This document shows, one piece after another, positions 7,016 through 14,395 of a DNA stretch of 19,705 nucleotides (positions are counted from its first letter, which is position 1; every line of letters starts with the position of its first letter). Position numbers and translations under genes: made by a program. Source of the stretch: CAIWCD01 sp043782365 (lineage in GTDB: Bacteria; Myxococcota; Myxococcia; Myxococcales; 40CM-4-68-19); contig JAYWAO010000024.1 in NCBI GenBank assembly GCA_043782365.1, positions 1 to 19,705 on the forward strand, read 5' to 3'. The notes beneath the pieces were generated by a model. It was given only the letters and a program-made list of their open reading frames with translations. It was not told the origin of the DNA and did not search any database.

Positions 7016-7168
7016 CCTCTTGAACGTGCACCGCGGTGCTCCGCCGCGCAACCTCGCGTGGGCGAGCGGTGAGCGGCCGGCCTTCGCGGCGGTCTGCGGT
7101 GGAGGCTTCGTGTTACCTTTCGCGCCGCCTCTCGCCTGCCCCAAACCGCGGTCCACACGGTCCACACC
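7016..7168. other. Divergent intergenic region
   Basis: This 153-base gap separates the divergent acyltransferase and lipoprotein genes and must hold both promoters. The only AT-rich spot is GTGTTACC at 7110-7117, which resembles the islet word AGTRTTAC. A tandem repeat sits at 7150-7167. I could not fit convincing -35/-10 boxes on either strand. Confidence 0.4.
7150..7167 (+). repeat. Perfect 9-base tandem repeat before the lipoprotein start
   Basis: GGTCCACAC occurs twice without a gap (7150-7158 and 7159-7167), ending one base before the lipoprotein ATG at 7169. It fills the place where a Shine-Dalgarno would be, and none is visible. It may be a duplication, a regulator half-site pair, or a sign that transcription starts close to the ATG. 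Confidence 0.6.
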
Positions 7169-7855
7169 ATGACCCGACACCTCGCCTCCCTCTGCCTCTG
7201 CGCCGCAGCGCTGCTCGCCTCGGCTTGCTCCTCTGCGCCGGCGCCGCGCCCCCCGCCACCCGCCAAGGCCGCGCCGCCGCCCGCTCCGCCGCCGCCCGCC
7301 GAGGAAGGGGCGACGACCGACTTCCGCCCGCAGGCCGAGGGCCAGTCGATGGTCGAGGTGACCGGGCCCGTCGGCGCCCTCTGCGAGGTGACGGCCGCCG
7401 GCGCGCCGGTGGCGAAGGACACCATTCCGCTCTCGTTCGCCGCGACGTCGGACCAGTATTATCGAATCACCGTTCACCTCCCCTCGGGCGGGTTGCGCGA
7501 GGTGAAGGTCCAGGCGCGCGCCGGGCAGGTGGCCTCGGTGAGGTTCGCCGACACGGGCAAGCGCGGCCGGCAGCCGCTGACGCCGGAGCAGCTGCACACG
7601 CTGACCAAGGCGCTCGACCGCGAGGCCGGCGACAAGGCGAAGCTCTCGGTGCTGGCGACCGCGCTGAAGGAGCTGTGGGTGACCACCGACCAGGCGGGCA
7701 AGCTGCTCGAGCACGTGGTGTACCGCCAGTCGAAGCTCGACGCGGTGCCCCTGATCAAGGACCGCATCCTCGACAAGGAGAACGCCTACCTGCTCTACCA
7801 GCACTTCACCTACCGCGAGGACAAGGAGCTGGTCCGGCAGCTGCTGGAGCAGTAG
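7169..7855 (+). CDS. DUF4476-domain lipoprotein
   Basis: Exported lipoprotein of 228 residues. The signal peptide MTRHLASLCLCAAALLASAC ends in a lipobox with Cys20 as the predicted lipidated residue. A Pro/Ala-rich linker follows (about 22-48), then a small beta-rich part with GQSMVEVTGPVGALCEV (about 55-130). The C-terminal DUF4476 domain (about 135-228) shows the repeating helical pattern LTPEQLHTLTKALD / AKLSVLATALKELWVTTDQAGKLLEH / RQSKLDAVPLIKDRILDKENAYLLYQHF. DUF4476 has no known biochemical role. It is the first gene of a run with the ABC exporter, whose TTG start lies 4 bases after this stop, so it may be an accessory envelope protein; that is inference. Confidence 0.85.
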   Translation: MTRHLASLCLCAAALLASACSSAPAPRPPPPAKAAPPPAPPPPAEEGATTDFRPQAEGQSMVEVTGPVGALCEVTAAGAPVAKDTIPLSFAATSDQYYRITVHLPSGGLREVKVQARAGQVASVRFADTGKRGRQPLTPEQLHTLTKALDREAGDKAKLSVLATALKELWVTTDQAGKLLEHVVYRQSKLDAVPLIKDRILDKENAYLLYQHFTYREDKELVRQLLEQ

Positions 7856-7859
7856 GAAC

Positions 7860-9779
7860 TTGTCTCCCCCCCGCAAGAAGACGGACAAGCCCGAGACGCT
7901 CCGGGAGCGCGCGCGCCTCACCTGGGGATACCTCAAGGCCGCGCCCCGCGTGCTCGGGCTGGTGCGCGAGTCGTCGCCAGGCTTCGCGGCTGCGCTGCTG
8001 GTCGTGCTGGTGGGGCAGGCGCTGGTGCCCGGCGCGATGGCCTGGGTCGGCAAGCTGATCGTCGACGCGGTGGTGGAGGCAGCCAAGGTCTCCGGGCCGG
8101 CGGGCGCGAGCGCGCGCGCGCGTGTGTTCGAGCTGGTCGCCGTCGAGTTCGGGCTGGTCGCCGTCCAGACGCTGCTCTCACGCGCGCAGACGCTCTTGCG
8201 CGAGCTCCTCCGGGCCACGCTCGGCAACCACGTCAACACCCGCATCCTGGAGAAGGCGACCACGCTCTCGCTGCGCCACTTCGAGGACGCCGACTTCTAC
8301 GACAAGATGCAGAACGCCCGCCGGGAGGCCTCGGTGCGGCCGCTGGCGCTGGTGCTGGAGCTCGCCTCGCTCGGGCAGCAAGTGCTGATGCTGGCCACCT
8401 ACTCGCTGCTTCTCTGGCGGCTCTCGCCGTGGTCGGTGGCGGTGATCGCGCTGGCGTCGCTGCCCGCCTTCATCGCCGAGGCGCGGCTCTCCGGAGAGGG
8501 GTTCCGGCTCAACTCGTGGCGCGCGCCCGAGGGCCGGCGGCACAACTACCTGGAGTGGATCCTCACCCGCGACAGCCACGTCAAGGAGGCGAAGCTGCTC
8601 GGGCTCGCGGGGCTGGTCCTGGCCCGCTATCGCGCGCTCTATGAGAAGTTCTATGCGGAGGACAAGGCGCTCGCCATCAAGCGCACCGTCCACGGCCTGC
8701 TGCTCGGCGGCCTCTCCCTGCTGGCGTTCTACGGGAGCTACGCGGCGATGGCCGGCAAGGCCGCGCTCGGCAACATCTCGCTGGGCGACCTGACGCTCTA
8801 CCTCGCGCTCTTCCGGCTCGGCCAGGGCTCCTTCCAATCGCTCCTGGGCTCGGTGGCAGGGCTCTACGAGAGCGGCCTGTTCGTCTCCAACCTGTTCGCC
8901 TATCTCGACATCGACTCGGGCGAGGCGATCCGGGCCAACCCGCCGCTCCACCTGCCCGCGGGCCCGCGCGCGATCGAGTTCAAGGACGTCTCCTTCCGCT
9001 ATCCGCCGCAGAAGGGCCAGCCCGAGACGCCGTGGGCGCTGCGGCACCTCGACCTGCGCATCGAGCCCGGCGAGAAGCTCGCGCTGGTGGGGGACAACGG
9101 CGCGGGCAAGAGCACGCTGATCAAGCTGCTCTTGCGCCTCTACGACCCCACCGAGGGCGCGGTGCTCTTCGGCGGCGTCGACCTGCGCGACCTCGACCCG
9201 AAGGAGCTGCGCGCCGAGGTGGGCGTGCTCTTCCAGGACTTCGTCCGGTACCAGTTCTCCGCGCTGGAGAACGTGGGGCTCGGCGAGGTGGCGCACCTGG
9301 AGGACCGGCCGCGCATCGAGGCGGCCGTCGACGCGGGCGGCGCGCGCAGCGTCATCGACCACCTCCCCAAGGGCCTCGACACCATGCTCGGGGGCTGGTT
9401 CGAGGACGGCCAGGAGCTGAGCGGCGGGCAGTGGCAGAAGATCGCCCTGGCGCGGGCGTTCATGCGGGAGGCGCCGCTGCTCATCCTCGACGAGCCCACC
9501 GCGGCGCTCGACGCCGAGGCCGAGCACGACCTCTTCCAGCGGCTGCAGAAGCTCGCCAGGGACCGGACGGCGATCCTCATCAGCCACCGCTTCTCGACGG
9601 TGCGGACGGCGGACCGGATCGCGGTGATCCAAGAAGGGCGCGTCTCGGAGCTGGGGACGCACGCGGAGCTGGTGGCGATGGGCGGGCGGTATGCGCACCT
9701 GTTCGAGCTGCAGGCGCGCGGGTACCAGAAGGACGAGCCGCAGAGCCCGGCAGTTGGTATTCCGCAGCGCGCGGTCTGA
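7860..9779 (+). CDS. ABC transporter, fused permease and ATPase
   Basis: Half-transporter of the exporter type, 639 residues, expected to work as a dimer in the inner membrane. The membrane domain (about 25-340) contains hydrophobic stretches such as FAAALLVVLVGQALVPGAMA, LMLATYSLLLW, VAVIALASLPAFIAE and LLLGGLSLLAFYGSYAAMAG. The nucleotide-binding domain (about 370-630) is complete: Walker A GDNGAGKST (411-419), Q-loop LFQDFVRYQFSALENV, signature LSGGQ (520-524), Walker B LLILDE (540-545) and the switch His576 in ISHRFST. The substrate is unknown. I accept the rare TTG start at 7860 because AGGA lies 5 bases upstream, overlapping the lipoprotein stop. A C7 run at 7866-7872 falls in codons 3-5. 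Confidence 0.93.
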   Translation: MSPPRKKTDKPETLRERARLTWGYLKAAPRVLGLVRESSPGFAAALLVVLVGQALVPGAMAWVGKLIVDAVVEAAKVSGPAGASARARVFELVAVEFGLVAVQTLLSRAQTLLRELLRATLGNHVNTRILEKATTLSLRHFEDADFYDKMQNARREASVRPLALVLELASLGQQVLMLATYSLLLWRLSPWSVAVIALASLPAFIAEARLSGEGFRLNSWRAPEGRRHNYLEWILTRDSHVKEAKLLGLAGLVLARYRALYEKFYAEDKALAIKRTVHGLLLGGLSLLAFYGSYAAMAGKAALGNISLGDLTLYLALFRLGQGSFQSLLGSVAGLYESGLFVSNLFAYLDIDSGEAIRANPPLHLPAGPRAIEFKDVSFRYPPQKGQPETPWALRHLDLRIEPGEKLALVGDNGAGKSTLIKLLLRLYDPTEGAVLFGGVDLRDLDPKELRAEVGVLFQDFVRYQFSALENVGLGEVAHLEDRPRIEAAVDAGGARSVIDHLPKGLDTMLGGWFEDGQELSGGQWQKIALARAFMREAPLLILDEPTAALDAEAEHDLFQRLQKLARDRTAILISHRFSTVRTADRIAVIQEGRVSELGTHAELVAMGGRYAHLFELQARGYQKDEPQSPAVGIPQRAV

Positions 9780-9800
9780 CCCGGGCGGAGAGGAGGCGGC

Positions 9801-10088
9801 GTGCTGAGAGCGTTTCCCTGGAGTGGAGCCGGTTGCCTCGCCGCGCCGGTGGCGGCCTCACCGCTGCTCAGGCAGCTTGCGCCCGGCCTGGTGCTCGGCG
9901 TCCCGGGCGCGCTGCTGCTCTGGTACGGGCTGCGGAAGAACGCGCAGGACGCTGCCCGCGCGCCCGCCGATGGGGGGCCGCTGCGGCTCGGGTTTGCGAC
10001 CATCGCGGGCGCGCTCGCGTCGGCGGCCGGGGCGCTGGCCACCGTGGACGTGCTGGCGGAGCTGGTGCGCGGGCTGCTGTTTCCTTGA
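9801..10088 (+). CDS. Small two-helix membrane protein, unknown function
   Basis: Unrecognised protein of 95 residues. Two hydrophobic segments are clear: residues about 27-44 (APGLVLGVPGALLLWYGL) and about 62-89 (RLGFATIAGALASAAGALAT onward), joined by a loop with KNAQDAARAPADGG. Evidence that it is real is mainly positional. A strong AGGAGG ribosome binding site (9791-9796) lies 4 bases before the GTG start. Its TGA stop overlaps the TTG of the next gene by 4 bases, the coupling seen elsewhere in this genome. It follows the ABC exporter by 21 bases and could be a partner of it, but nothing in the sequence shows that. Confidence 0.65.
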   Translation: MLRAFPWSGAGCLAAPVAASPLLRQLAPGLVLGVPGALLLWYGLRKNAQDAARAPADGGPLRLGFATIAGALASAAGALATVDVLAELVRGLLFP

Positions 10089-11419
10089 GCGCCGGGCTGG
10101 CCTTCGAGCGGCTCCGTGCCGTCCCCTGGCTCGGGCTCGCTGGCCTCGGTCCGGACCTCTGCACGGCCCTCGCGCCCATCCTCGTCCACGGACCAGCCGC
10201 CTGGCCCGCCGAGCGCGCGGTCGATCGGTTTCTCCGCGCGCACCGCGCCCTCTCCTCCGACCAGCGCTGCGCCGCCGTGGAGGCGCTCTTCGGCGTCTCC
10301 CTCTGGCGTCGCCGCCTGCTCTGGGCGCTCGGCCGCAGCGGGGAGGCAGCCCGTTGCGGCGAGCCTTTGGCGCCCTTGCTCGACCCGGCCGCGCTCCTCT
10401 TCGCGCTGCTCCACGGACTGGGAGGCCTCCCCGCCGCCGAGGCCCGGGCCCTGCTCGCGCCCGCGAGTGTTTCATTTACCGACTCCTGGTGCGACGTCGA
10501 GCCGGAGAGCCTCGGTGACCGCTGGTCGCTCCCCTCGTGGCTCGCTGCCCGGCTCGGCGCTGCGCTGGGCGCCGCCGCCGAGCCCTTCGCCGCCGCCCTC
10601 GCCCTGCCCGGCCCCATCTTCCTGCGCGCGAACCGCGGCAAGACCGACCGCGCCGCCCTCGCCGCCGCGCTGCTGGCCGAAGGGGTGCACAGCGAGCCGT
10701 GCCGCTACGCGCCCGACGGGCTGCGCATCACCTCGCCGCGGCCCAACCTGCTCGCGCTGCGGGCGCACCAGGAGGCCCTCTTCGAGGTGCAGGACGAGGG
10801 CAGCCAGCTCCTCGCCGCGCTGGTGGAGGCGCAGCCCGGAGAGACCGTGCTCGACCTCTGCGCTGGCGCCGGAGGCAAGTCGCTGCCGCTCGCGTCCGCC
10901 GTGGGAGCGGCCGGGCGCGTGCTCGCCTGCGATCCCGACCGGTCGCGGCTGGAGCGGCTGCAGCGACGGGCCGCGCGCGCGGGAGTCCGCGTGGAGGTCT
11001 CCGGCGCCCATCCGCCGGCCGGGCTGCTCGCCGACCGCGTGCTCGCCGACGTGCCCTGCTCCGAGGTGGGCGCGCTCCGCCGCGGCCCCGACGCGCGCTG
11101 GCGATTGGACCCCGCGCAGGTGGCCATCCTGCCCGCGCTGCAGCAGGAGATCCTGGCGCGCGCCGCCGCCCACCTGCGCCCCGGCGGTCTGCTCGTCTAC
11201 GCCACCTGCACCGTGCTGCCCGAGGAGAACGAGCGGGTGGCGGAGTGGTTCGAGCGGAATCACCCGGGATATGAGCCGATACTACCTGGTATGGCCGAGG
11301 GCCGGCGGTGGCTCGACCCGGCGCTGCTCCAAGGCGAGCGCTTCGTGGCGCGGCCAGAGCTGCACGGGACGGATGGCTTCTTCGCTGCTCTTTGGCGGAG
11401 GACGGCGCCACCACGGTGA
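10085..11419 (+). CDS. RsmB/NOP2/Sun-family RNA m5C methyltransferase
   Basis: S-adenosylmethionine-dependent RNA cytosine-5 methyltransferase of 444 residues, most like 16S rRNA methyltransferase RsmB. The N-terminal part (about 1-170) has a helical NusB-like pattern including DRFLRAHRALSSDQRCAAVEALFGV. The linker FLRANRGKTDRAALAAALLAEGV is typical of the family. The catalytic domain shows the SAM motif DLCAGAGGKSLPLA, the DVPCSEVG motif with Cys325, and YATCTVLPEEN with Cys375; two Cys residues are needed for m5C chemistry. TTG 10085 is chosen because it is in frame, gives the family's usual length and makes a TTGA overlap with the preceding gene, though no good Shine-Dalgarno is visible. 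A cluster of very rare codons (ATA, CTA, CCT, GGT) lies at 11267-11293. Site specificity is not proven. Confidence 0.9.
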   Translation: MSAGLAFERLRAVPWLGLAGLGPDLCTALAPILVHGPAAWPAERAVDRFLRAHRALSSDQRCAAVEALFGVSLWRRRLLWALGRSGEAARCGEPLAPLLDPAALLFALLHGLGGLPAAEARALLAPASVSFTDSWCDVEPESLGDRWSLPSWLAARLGAALGAAAEPFAAALALPGPIFLRANRGKTDRAALAAALLAEGVHSEPCRYAPDGLRITSPRPNLLALRAHQEALFEVQDEGSQLLAALVEAQPGETVLDLCAGAGGKSLPLASAVGAAGRVLACDPDRSRLERLQRRAARAGVRVEVSGAHPPAGLLADRVLADVPCSEVGALRRGPDARWRLDPAQVAILPALQQEILARAAAHLRPGGLLVYATCTVLPEENERVAEWFERNHPGYEPILPGMAEGRRWLDPALLQGERFVARPELHGTDGFFAALWRRTAPPR

Positions 11420-11478
11420 GGGCTCGCGCGAGAAGCTTTCCCTTCACCCGCCGCGCCCTCCCGTGCTGATCTCCCGAC

Positions 11479-11853
11479 ATGTCCCGCCGCGACGAGCCCA
11501 AGCCTCCTCCCGCCTTCGCCTCCCCGTTCGCCGGCCTCGCGGGCCTGCGCGAGTCGCTCCCCGCCGCCCCCCAAGAGCGCGCGCCCGCCCCCAAGCCCGC
11601 GCCCGAGAAGAAGGGGCCCGCCCGCGCCGTCGTCCGCCGCGAGAAGAAGGGCCGGGGCGGCAAGGAGGTCACCGTGGTCGAGCAGCTGGGCCTCGACCCG
11701 CGCGCGCTGGAGCTCTGGCTCAAGGACCTCAAGGGCAAGCTCGGCTGCGGCGGCGTGGTCGAGGGCGAGACGCTGGTGCTGCAGGGAGACCAGCGCGACC
11801 GCACCCGCGCGCTCCTCGAGGCAAAGGGGGTGAGGAAGATCATCGCGGGCTGA
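11479..11853 (+). CDS. SUI1/YciH-type translation initiation factor
   Basis: Bacterial homologue of eukaryotic eIF1, 124 residues. The C-terminal SUI1 domain is clear (about 53-124): REKKGRGGKEVTVVEQLGL, LELWLKDLKGKLGCGGVVEG, LVLQGDQRDRTRALLEAKGV. These match the RxGKGGKxVTVV, LKxxLGxGG and GD motifs of YciH proteins. In E. coli YciH affects the fidelity of start-codon selection, which is interesting in a genome using so many GTG and TTG starts, though nothing here links the two. The N-terminal half is Pro/Ala/Lys-rich and probably disordered. It lies 59 bases after the rRNA methyltransferase gene, forming a small translation-related group. No strong ribosome binding site is visible before the ATG. 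Confidence 0.9.
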   Translation: MSRRDEPKPPPAFASPFAGLAGLRESLPAAPQERAPAPKPAPEKKGPARAVVRREKKGRGGKEVTVVEQLGLDPRALELWLKDLKGKLGCGGVVEGETLVLQGDQRDRTRALLEAKGVRKIIAG

Positions 11854-11949
11854 CGTTCCAGGGGTGCCCACCAGGCCACCACTAGGCCGATGTAGGCTCA
11901 TGTGGTATCCTTGCTGTTCTGACCGTGCAGTTCAACGGCTCCGGAGCGA

Positions 11950-12903
11950 ATGATGTCGCCTTCCTCTCGCGTGCTGCTCGTCTCAGGTGCCGCCTCGCAG
12001 CGGTCCGCCGACCGTGCCCTCTTCGAAGGGGCAGGCCTCTCAGTGATCGAAGCAGGGTCGCTCGCCGAGGCCCGGCCACAGCTGGAGACGCATCCCGACC
12101 TCCTCCTCATCGACCGCACCCTCCCTGACGGCGACGGCCTCGAGCTGCTCCGCGCGGTGAAGGACGGCTCCGAGGAGTTCGTGCCGGTCATCCTCTCTGG
12201 CCCGAGCGAGACGGCGCAGCGGGTGGCCGCGCTGCAGGCCGGCGCCGACGAGTGCCTGGCGCGCCCCATCGACAGCGCGGAGCTGCTGGCCCGGACCCGC
12301 GCGCTGCTGCGGCTCAAGAGCACCCACGACCGCGTCCGCGGCGTGCAGCGCGAGCTGGAGCGGATGGTGGTCTCCGATTCGCTCACGGGTCTCTTCAACC
12401 GGCGCGCGCTGATCGACCGGCTCAACGGCGAGTTCGCCCGCGTGGGCCGCTACCAGACGCCGATGGCGCTGGCGATGATCGACCTCGACGGCTTCAAGCC
12501 GATCAACGACACCTATGGCCACCTCTTCGGCGACCAGGTGCTGCGAGCGGTGGGCGGGGCCATCCTGCGCTCGGTGCGCACGCTCGACATCCCGGCCCGC
12601 TACGGTGGCGACGAGTTCGTGCTGGTGCTGCCGCAGACCGACGCCGCGGGCGCGCTGCGGGTCTGCGAGCGGATCCTGAAGAACGTCACCGGGCTCGAGC
12701 TCTCACCGGCGGGCGAGCCCCTCAAGCTGACCGCCAGCCTCGGGCTCGGCTTCTATCCCTCCGAGGACGTCACCACGCCCGAGGACCTGCTCCGCGCCGC
12801 CGACGACGCGCTCTACCGCGCCAAGCGGGCGGGCAAGAACCGCGTCTGCGCCGTCAGCCCCGTGCGCCCGTTCAACGAGCTGGCGGTGGCGAACCTGGGT
12901 TAG
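11950..12903 (+). CDS. Diguanylate cyclase with degenerate receiver domain (REC-GGDEF)
   Basis: Protein of 317 residues predicted to make cyclic di-GMP. The GGDEF domain (about 145-300) begins at DSLTGLFNRRAL and has the active-site GGDEF at 219-223. The inhibitory I-site RTLD (210-213) sits exactly five residues before it, so synthesis and product inhibition both look possible. The N-terminal receiver (about 6-120) keeps a candidate phospho-acceptor, Asp55 in LLLIDRTLPDGDG. The usual acidic pair after beta-1 is replaced by VSGAASQ, and the conserved Lys of the KP motif is Arg (ARPID). Phosphorylation is therefore doubtful. Two tandem ATGs occur; the second (11953) has better spacing (6) from GGAG at 11943-11946. 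The last 32 bases overlap the convergent NADH dehydrogenase gene. Confidence 0.93.
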   Translation: MMSPSSRVLLVSGAASQRSADRALFEGAGLSVIEAGSLAEARPQLETHPDLLLIDRTLPDGDGLELLRAVKDGSEEFVPVILSGPSETAQRVAALQAGADECLARPIDSAELLARTRALLRLKSTHDRVRGVQRELERMVVSDSLTGLFNRRALIDRLNGEFARVGRYQTPMALAMIDLDGFKPINDTYGHLFGDQVLRAVGGAILRSVRTLDIPARYGGDEFVLVLPQTDAAGALRVCERILKNVTGLELSPAGEPLKLTASLGLGFYPSEDVTTPEDLLRAADDALYRAKRAGKNRVCAVSPVRPFNELAVANLG

Positions 12904-14266
12904 CAGCTACCAGAACGGTTACCGAATCGGTCATCGAATCGCGTGGCCGCGCGACGAGCGCCTCCGGTGCGCCGTCGCCCAGGAGCGGCCCGACCTCGCC
13001 GGTGATGAGGCGCGCGCCCCGCTCGAAGCGGAACCAGGCGTAGGCCCACTGGATCATCACCAGCACGCGACTGCGGAAGTCGATCAACGTGGCGACGTGC
13101 ACCAGCACCCAGAGGAGCCAGGCGAACAGGCCCTCGGTGCGCAGGCCGCCGATCTCGGCCACCGCCGCGGCGCGGCCCAGGGTGGCGAGCGAGCCCTTGT
13201 CGAGGTAGCGGAACGGCGCGCGCGGCTCCCCGCGAAGCTCGGCGAGGAGGTTCTTCGCCGCGTGCCTGCCGGCCTGCTGCGCCGCCGGGGCCACGCCGGG
13301 CACGGGCTTGCCGCCCGCTTGCGAGAGGGCCGCGAGGTCGCCGACGACGTAGGTGCACGCCTGCCCGGGCACCGAGAGATCGGGCGCCACCTGCACGCGG
13401 CCCGCGCGGTCGAGCGGCGCGCCCAACGAGCGGGCGACCGGCGAGCCTTGCACTCCCGCGCCCCAGATCACCGTGCGCGCCTCCAGCCGCTCCGGGGGGG
13501 CGCCGGGGCCCGCGTTGGGCAGCGGGGCGAGCGAGACCCCGCGCTCGTCCACGCCGACCACGCGGCGAGAGAGCAGCACCTCGACGCCCATCTGGAGGAG
13601 GCGCTGCCGGGCCTTCTCGGAGATCGGCGGCGTGTAGGACGGTAGGACGCGGTCGCCCGCCTCGACCAGCACCACGCGGGCCAGCGCCGGGTCGATGTGG
13701 CGGAAGTCGCGCCGCAGCACCTCGCGGGCGATCTCGGCCAGCGCGCCCGACATCTCCGCGCCGGTCGGCCCGGCCCCGACGACGACGAACGTCAGCCACG
13801 CGCGGCGCCGCTCGGGGTCGGTCTCGCGCTCGGCCGCCTCGTAGGCGAGCAGCATGCGGCGGCGGATCAGCAGCGCGTCCTCGAGGGTCTTGAGGCCCGG
13901 CGCGAAGGGAGCCCAGGCGTCGTTGCCGAACCACGAGTGGGTGGCGCCCGTGGCGAGGATCAGGGCGTCGTAGGGGACGCGGCCGTCGCGCAGCACCACC
14001 TCGCGCCTGGCGGTGTCGAGCGAGATCACCTCGCCGAGGAGCACCTCGCAGTTGCGCTGGCTGCGGAGGATGCTGCGGATGGGCCAGGCGATGTCGGAGG
14101 GGTTCAGCGCCGCGGTGGCCACCTGGTAGAGCAGCGGCTGGAAGAGGTGGTGGTTGCGCCGGTCGACCAGGGTGACCGTGACCGGGGCCTTCGCCAGCGC
14201 CTTGGCGGCCGCGAGCCCGCCAAAGCCGCCGCCGATGATCAACACGCGTGGGAGGGTCTGGGTCAT
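12872..14266 (-). CDS. ndh: Type II NADH dehydrogenase (NDH-2)
   Basis: Single-subunit, non-proton-pumping NADH:quinone oxidoreductase of 464 residues, peripheral to the inner membrane. The FAD-binding fold is VLIIGGGFGGLAAAKAL near the N-terminus. The NADH-binding fold is FVVVGAGPTGAEMSGALAEIA at about 165-185. The second FAD contact is TYVVGDLAAL, followed by the quinone-site region VAPAAQQAGRHAAKNLL. A hydrophobic C-terminal stretch (LFAWLLWVLVHVATLIDF) fits membrane anchoring. The chain continues about 40 residues past the usual end (FERGARLITG); that tail crosses a 16-base near-palindrome and overlaps the stop of the convergent diguanylate cyclase gene. ATG 14266 has AGGG about 8 bases upstream. 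A G7 run at 13494-13500 falls within the gene. The Hpt gene lies 129 bases upstream on the same strand. Confidence 0.93.
   Translation of the reverse strand: MTQTLPRVLIIGGGFGGLAAAKALAKAPVTVTLVDRRNHHLFQPLLYQVATAALNPSDIAWPIRSILRSQRNCEVLLGEVISLDTARREVVLRDGRVPYDALILATGATHSWFGNDAWAPFAPGLKTLEDALLIRRRMLLAYEAAERETDPERRRAWLTFVVVGAGPTGAEMSGALAEIAREVLRRDFRHIDPALARVVLVEAGDRVLPSYTPPISEKARQRLLQMGVEVLLSRRVVGVDERGVSLAPLPNAGPGAPPERLEARTVIWGAGVQGSPVARSLGAPLDRAGRVQVAPDLSVPGQACTYVVGDLAALSQAGGKPVPGVAPAAQQAGRHAAKNLLAELRGEPRAPFRYLDKGSLATLGRAAAVAEIGGLRTEGLFAWLLWVLVHVATLIDFRSRVLVMIQWAYAWFRFERGARLITGEVGPLLGDGAPEALVARPRDSMTDSVTVLVAANPGSPPPAR
12916..12931. repeat. Near-palindrome CGGTTACCGAWTCGGT, copy 2
   Basis: CGGTTACCGAATCGGT lies 12 bases after the stop of the diguanylate cyclase gene and inside the C-terminal tail of the convergent NADH dehydrogenase. 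It differs from copy 1 (4212-4227) only at the central base. Read in frame on the minus strand it gives TDSVT, the same peptide that copy 1 helps encode on the plus strand. Confidence 0.45.
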
Positions 14267-14395
14267 GGCGGGACCCTAGCCGAGGAGCGCTCGCGCCGCC
14301 GCGGGCGCCGACGAGTGCGCGTGGCCTGTGCAACCCCGCGCGGGTCTGAAACCAGCCACCCGGCCGAGGCGGAGCAATGAGATGACCTGCAGCGA

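Noticed and set aside
9032..10084. Open frame upstream of the RsmB-type gene in the same frame, suggesting a 795-residue fusion
   Set aside because: This part overlaps the ABC ATPase domain out of frame and is Arg/Gly/Ala-rich; the true gene begins at TTG 10085.
11908..11925. Possible sigma-54 promoter (TGG...TTGC) before the diguanylate cyclase gene
   Set aside because: The spacing between the GG and GC elements is several bases too short.
13097..14380. Plus-strand frames opposite the NADH dehydrogenase gene
   Set aside because: They are shadows of the GC-rich minus-strand gene with no recognisable motif.
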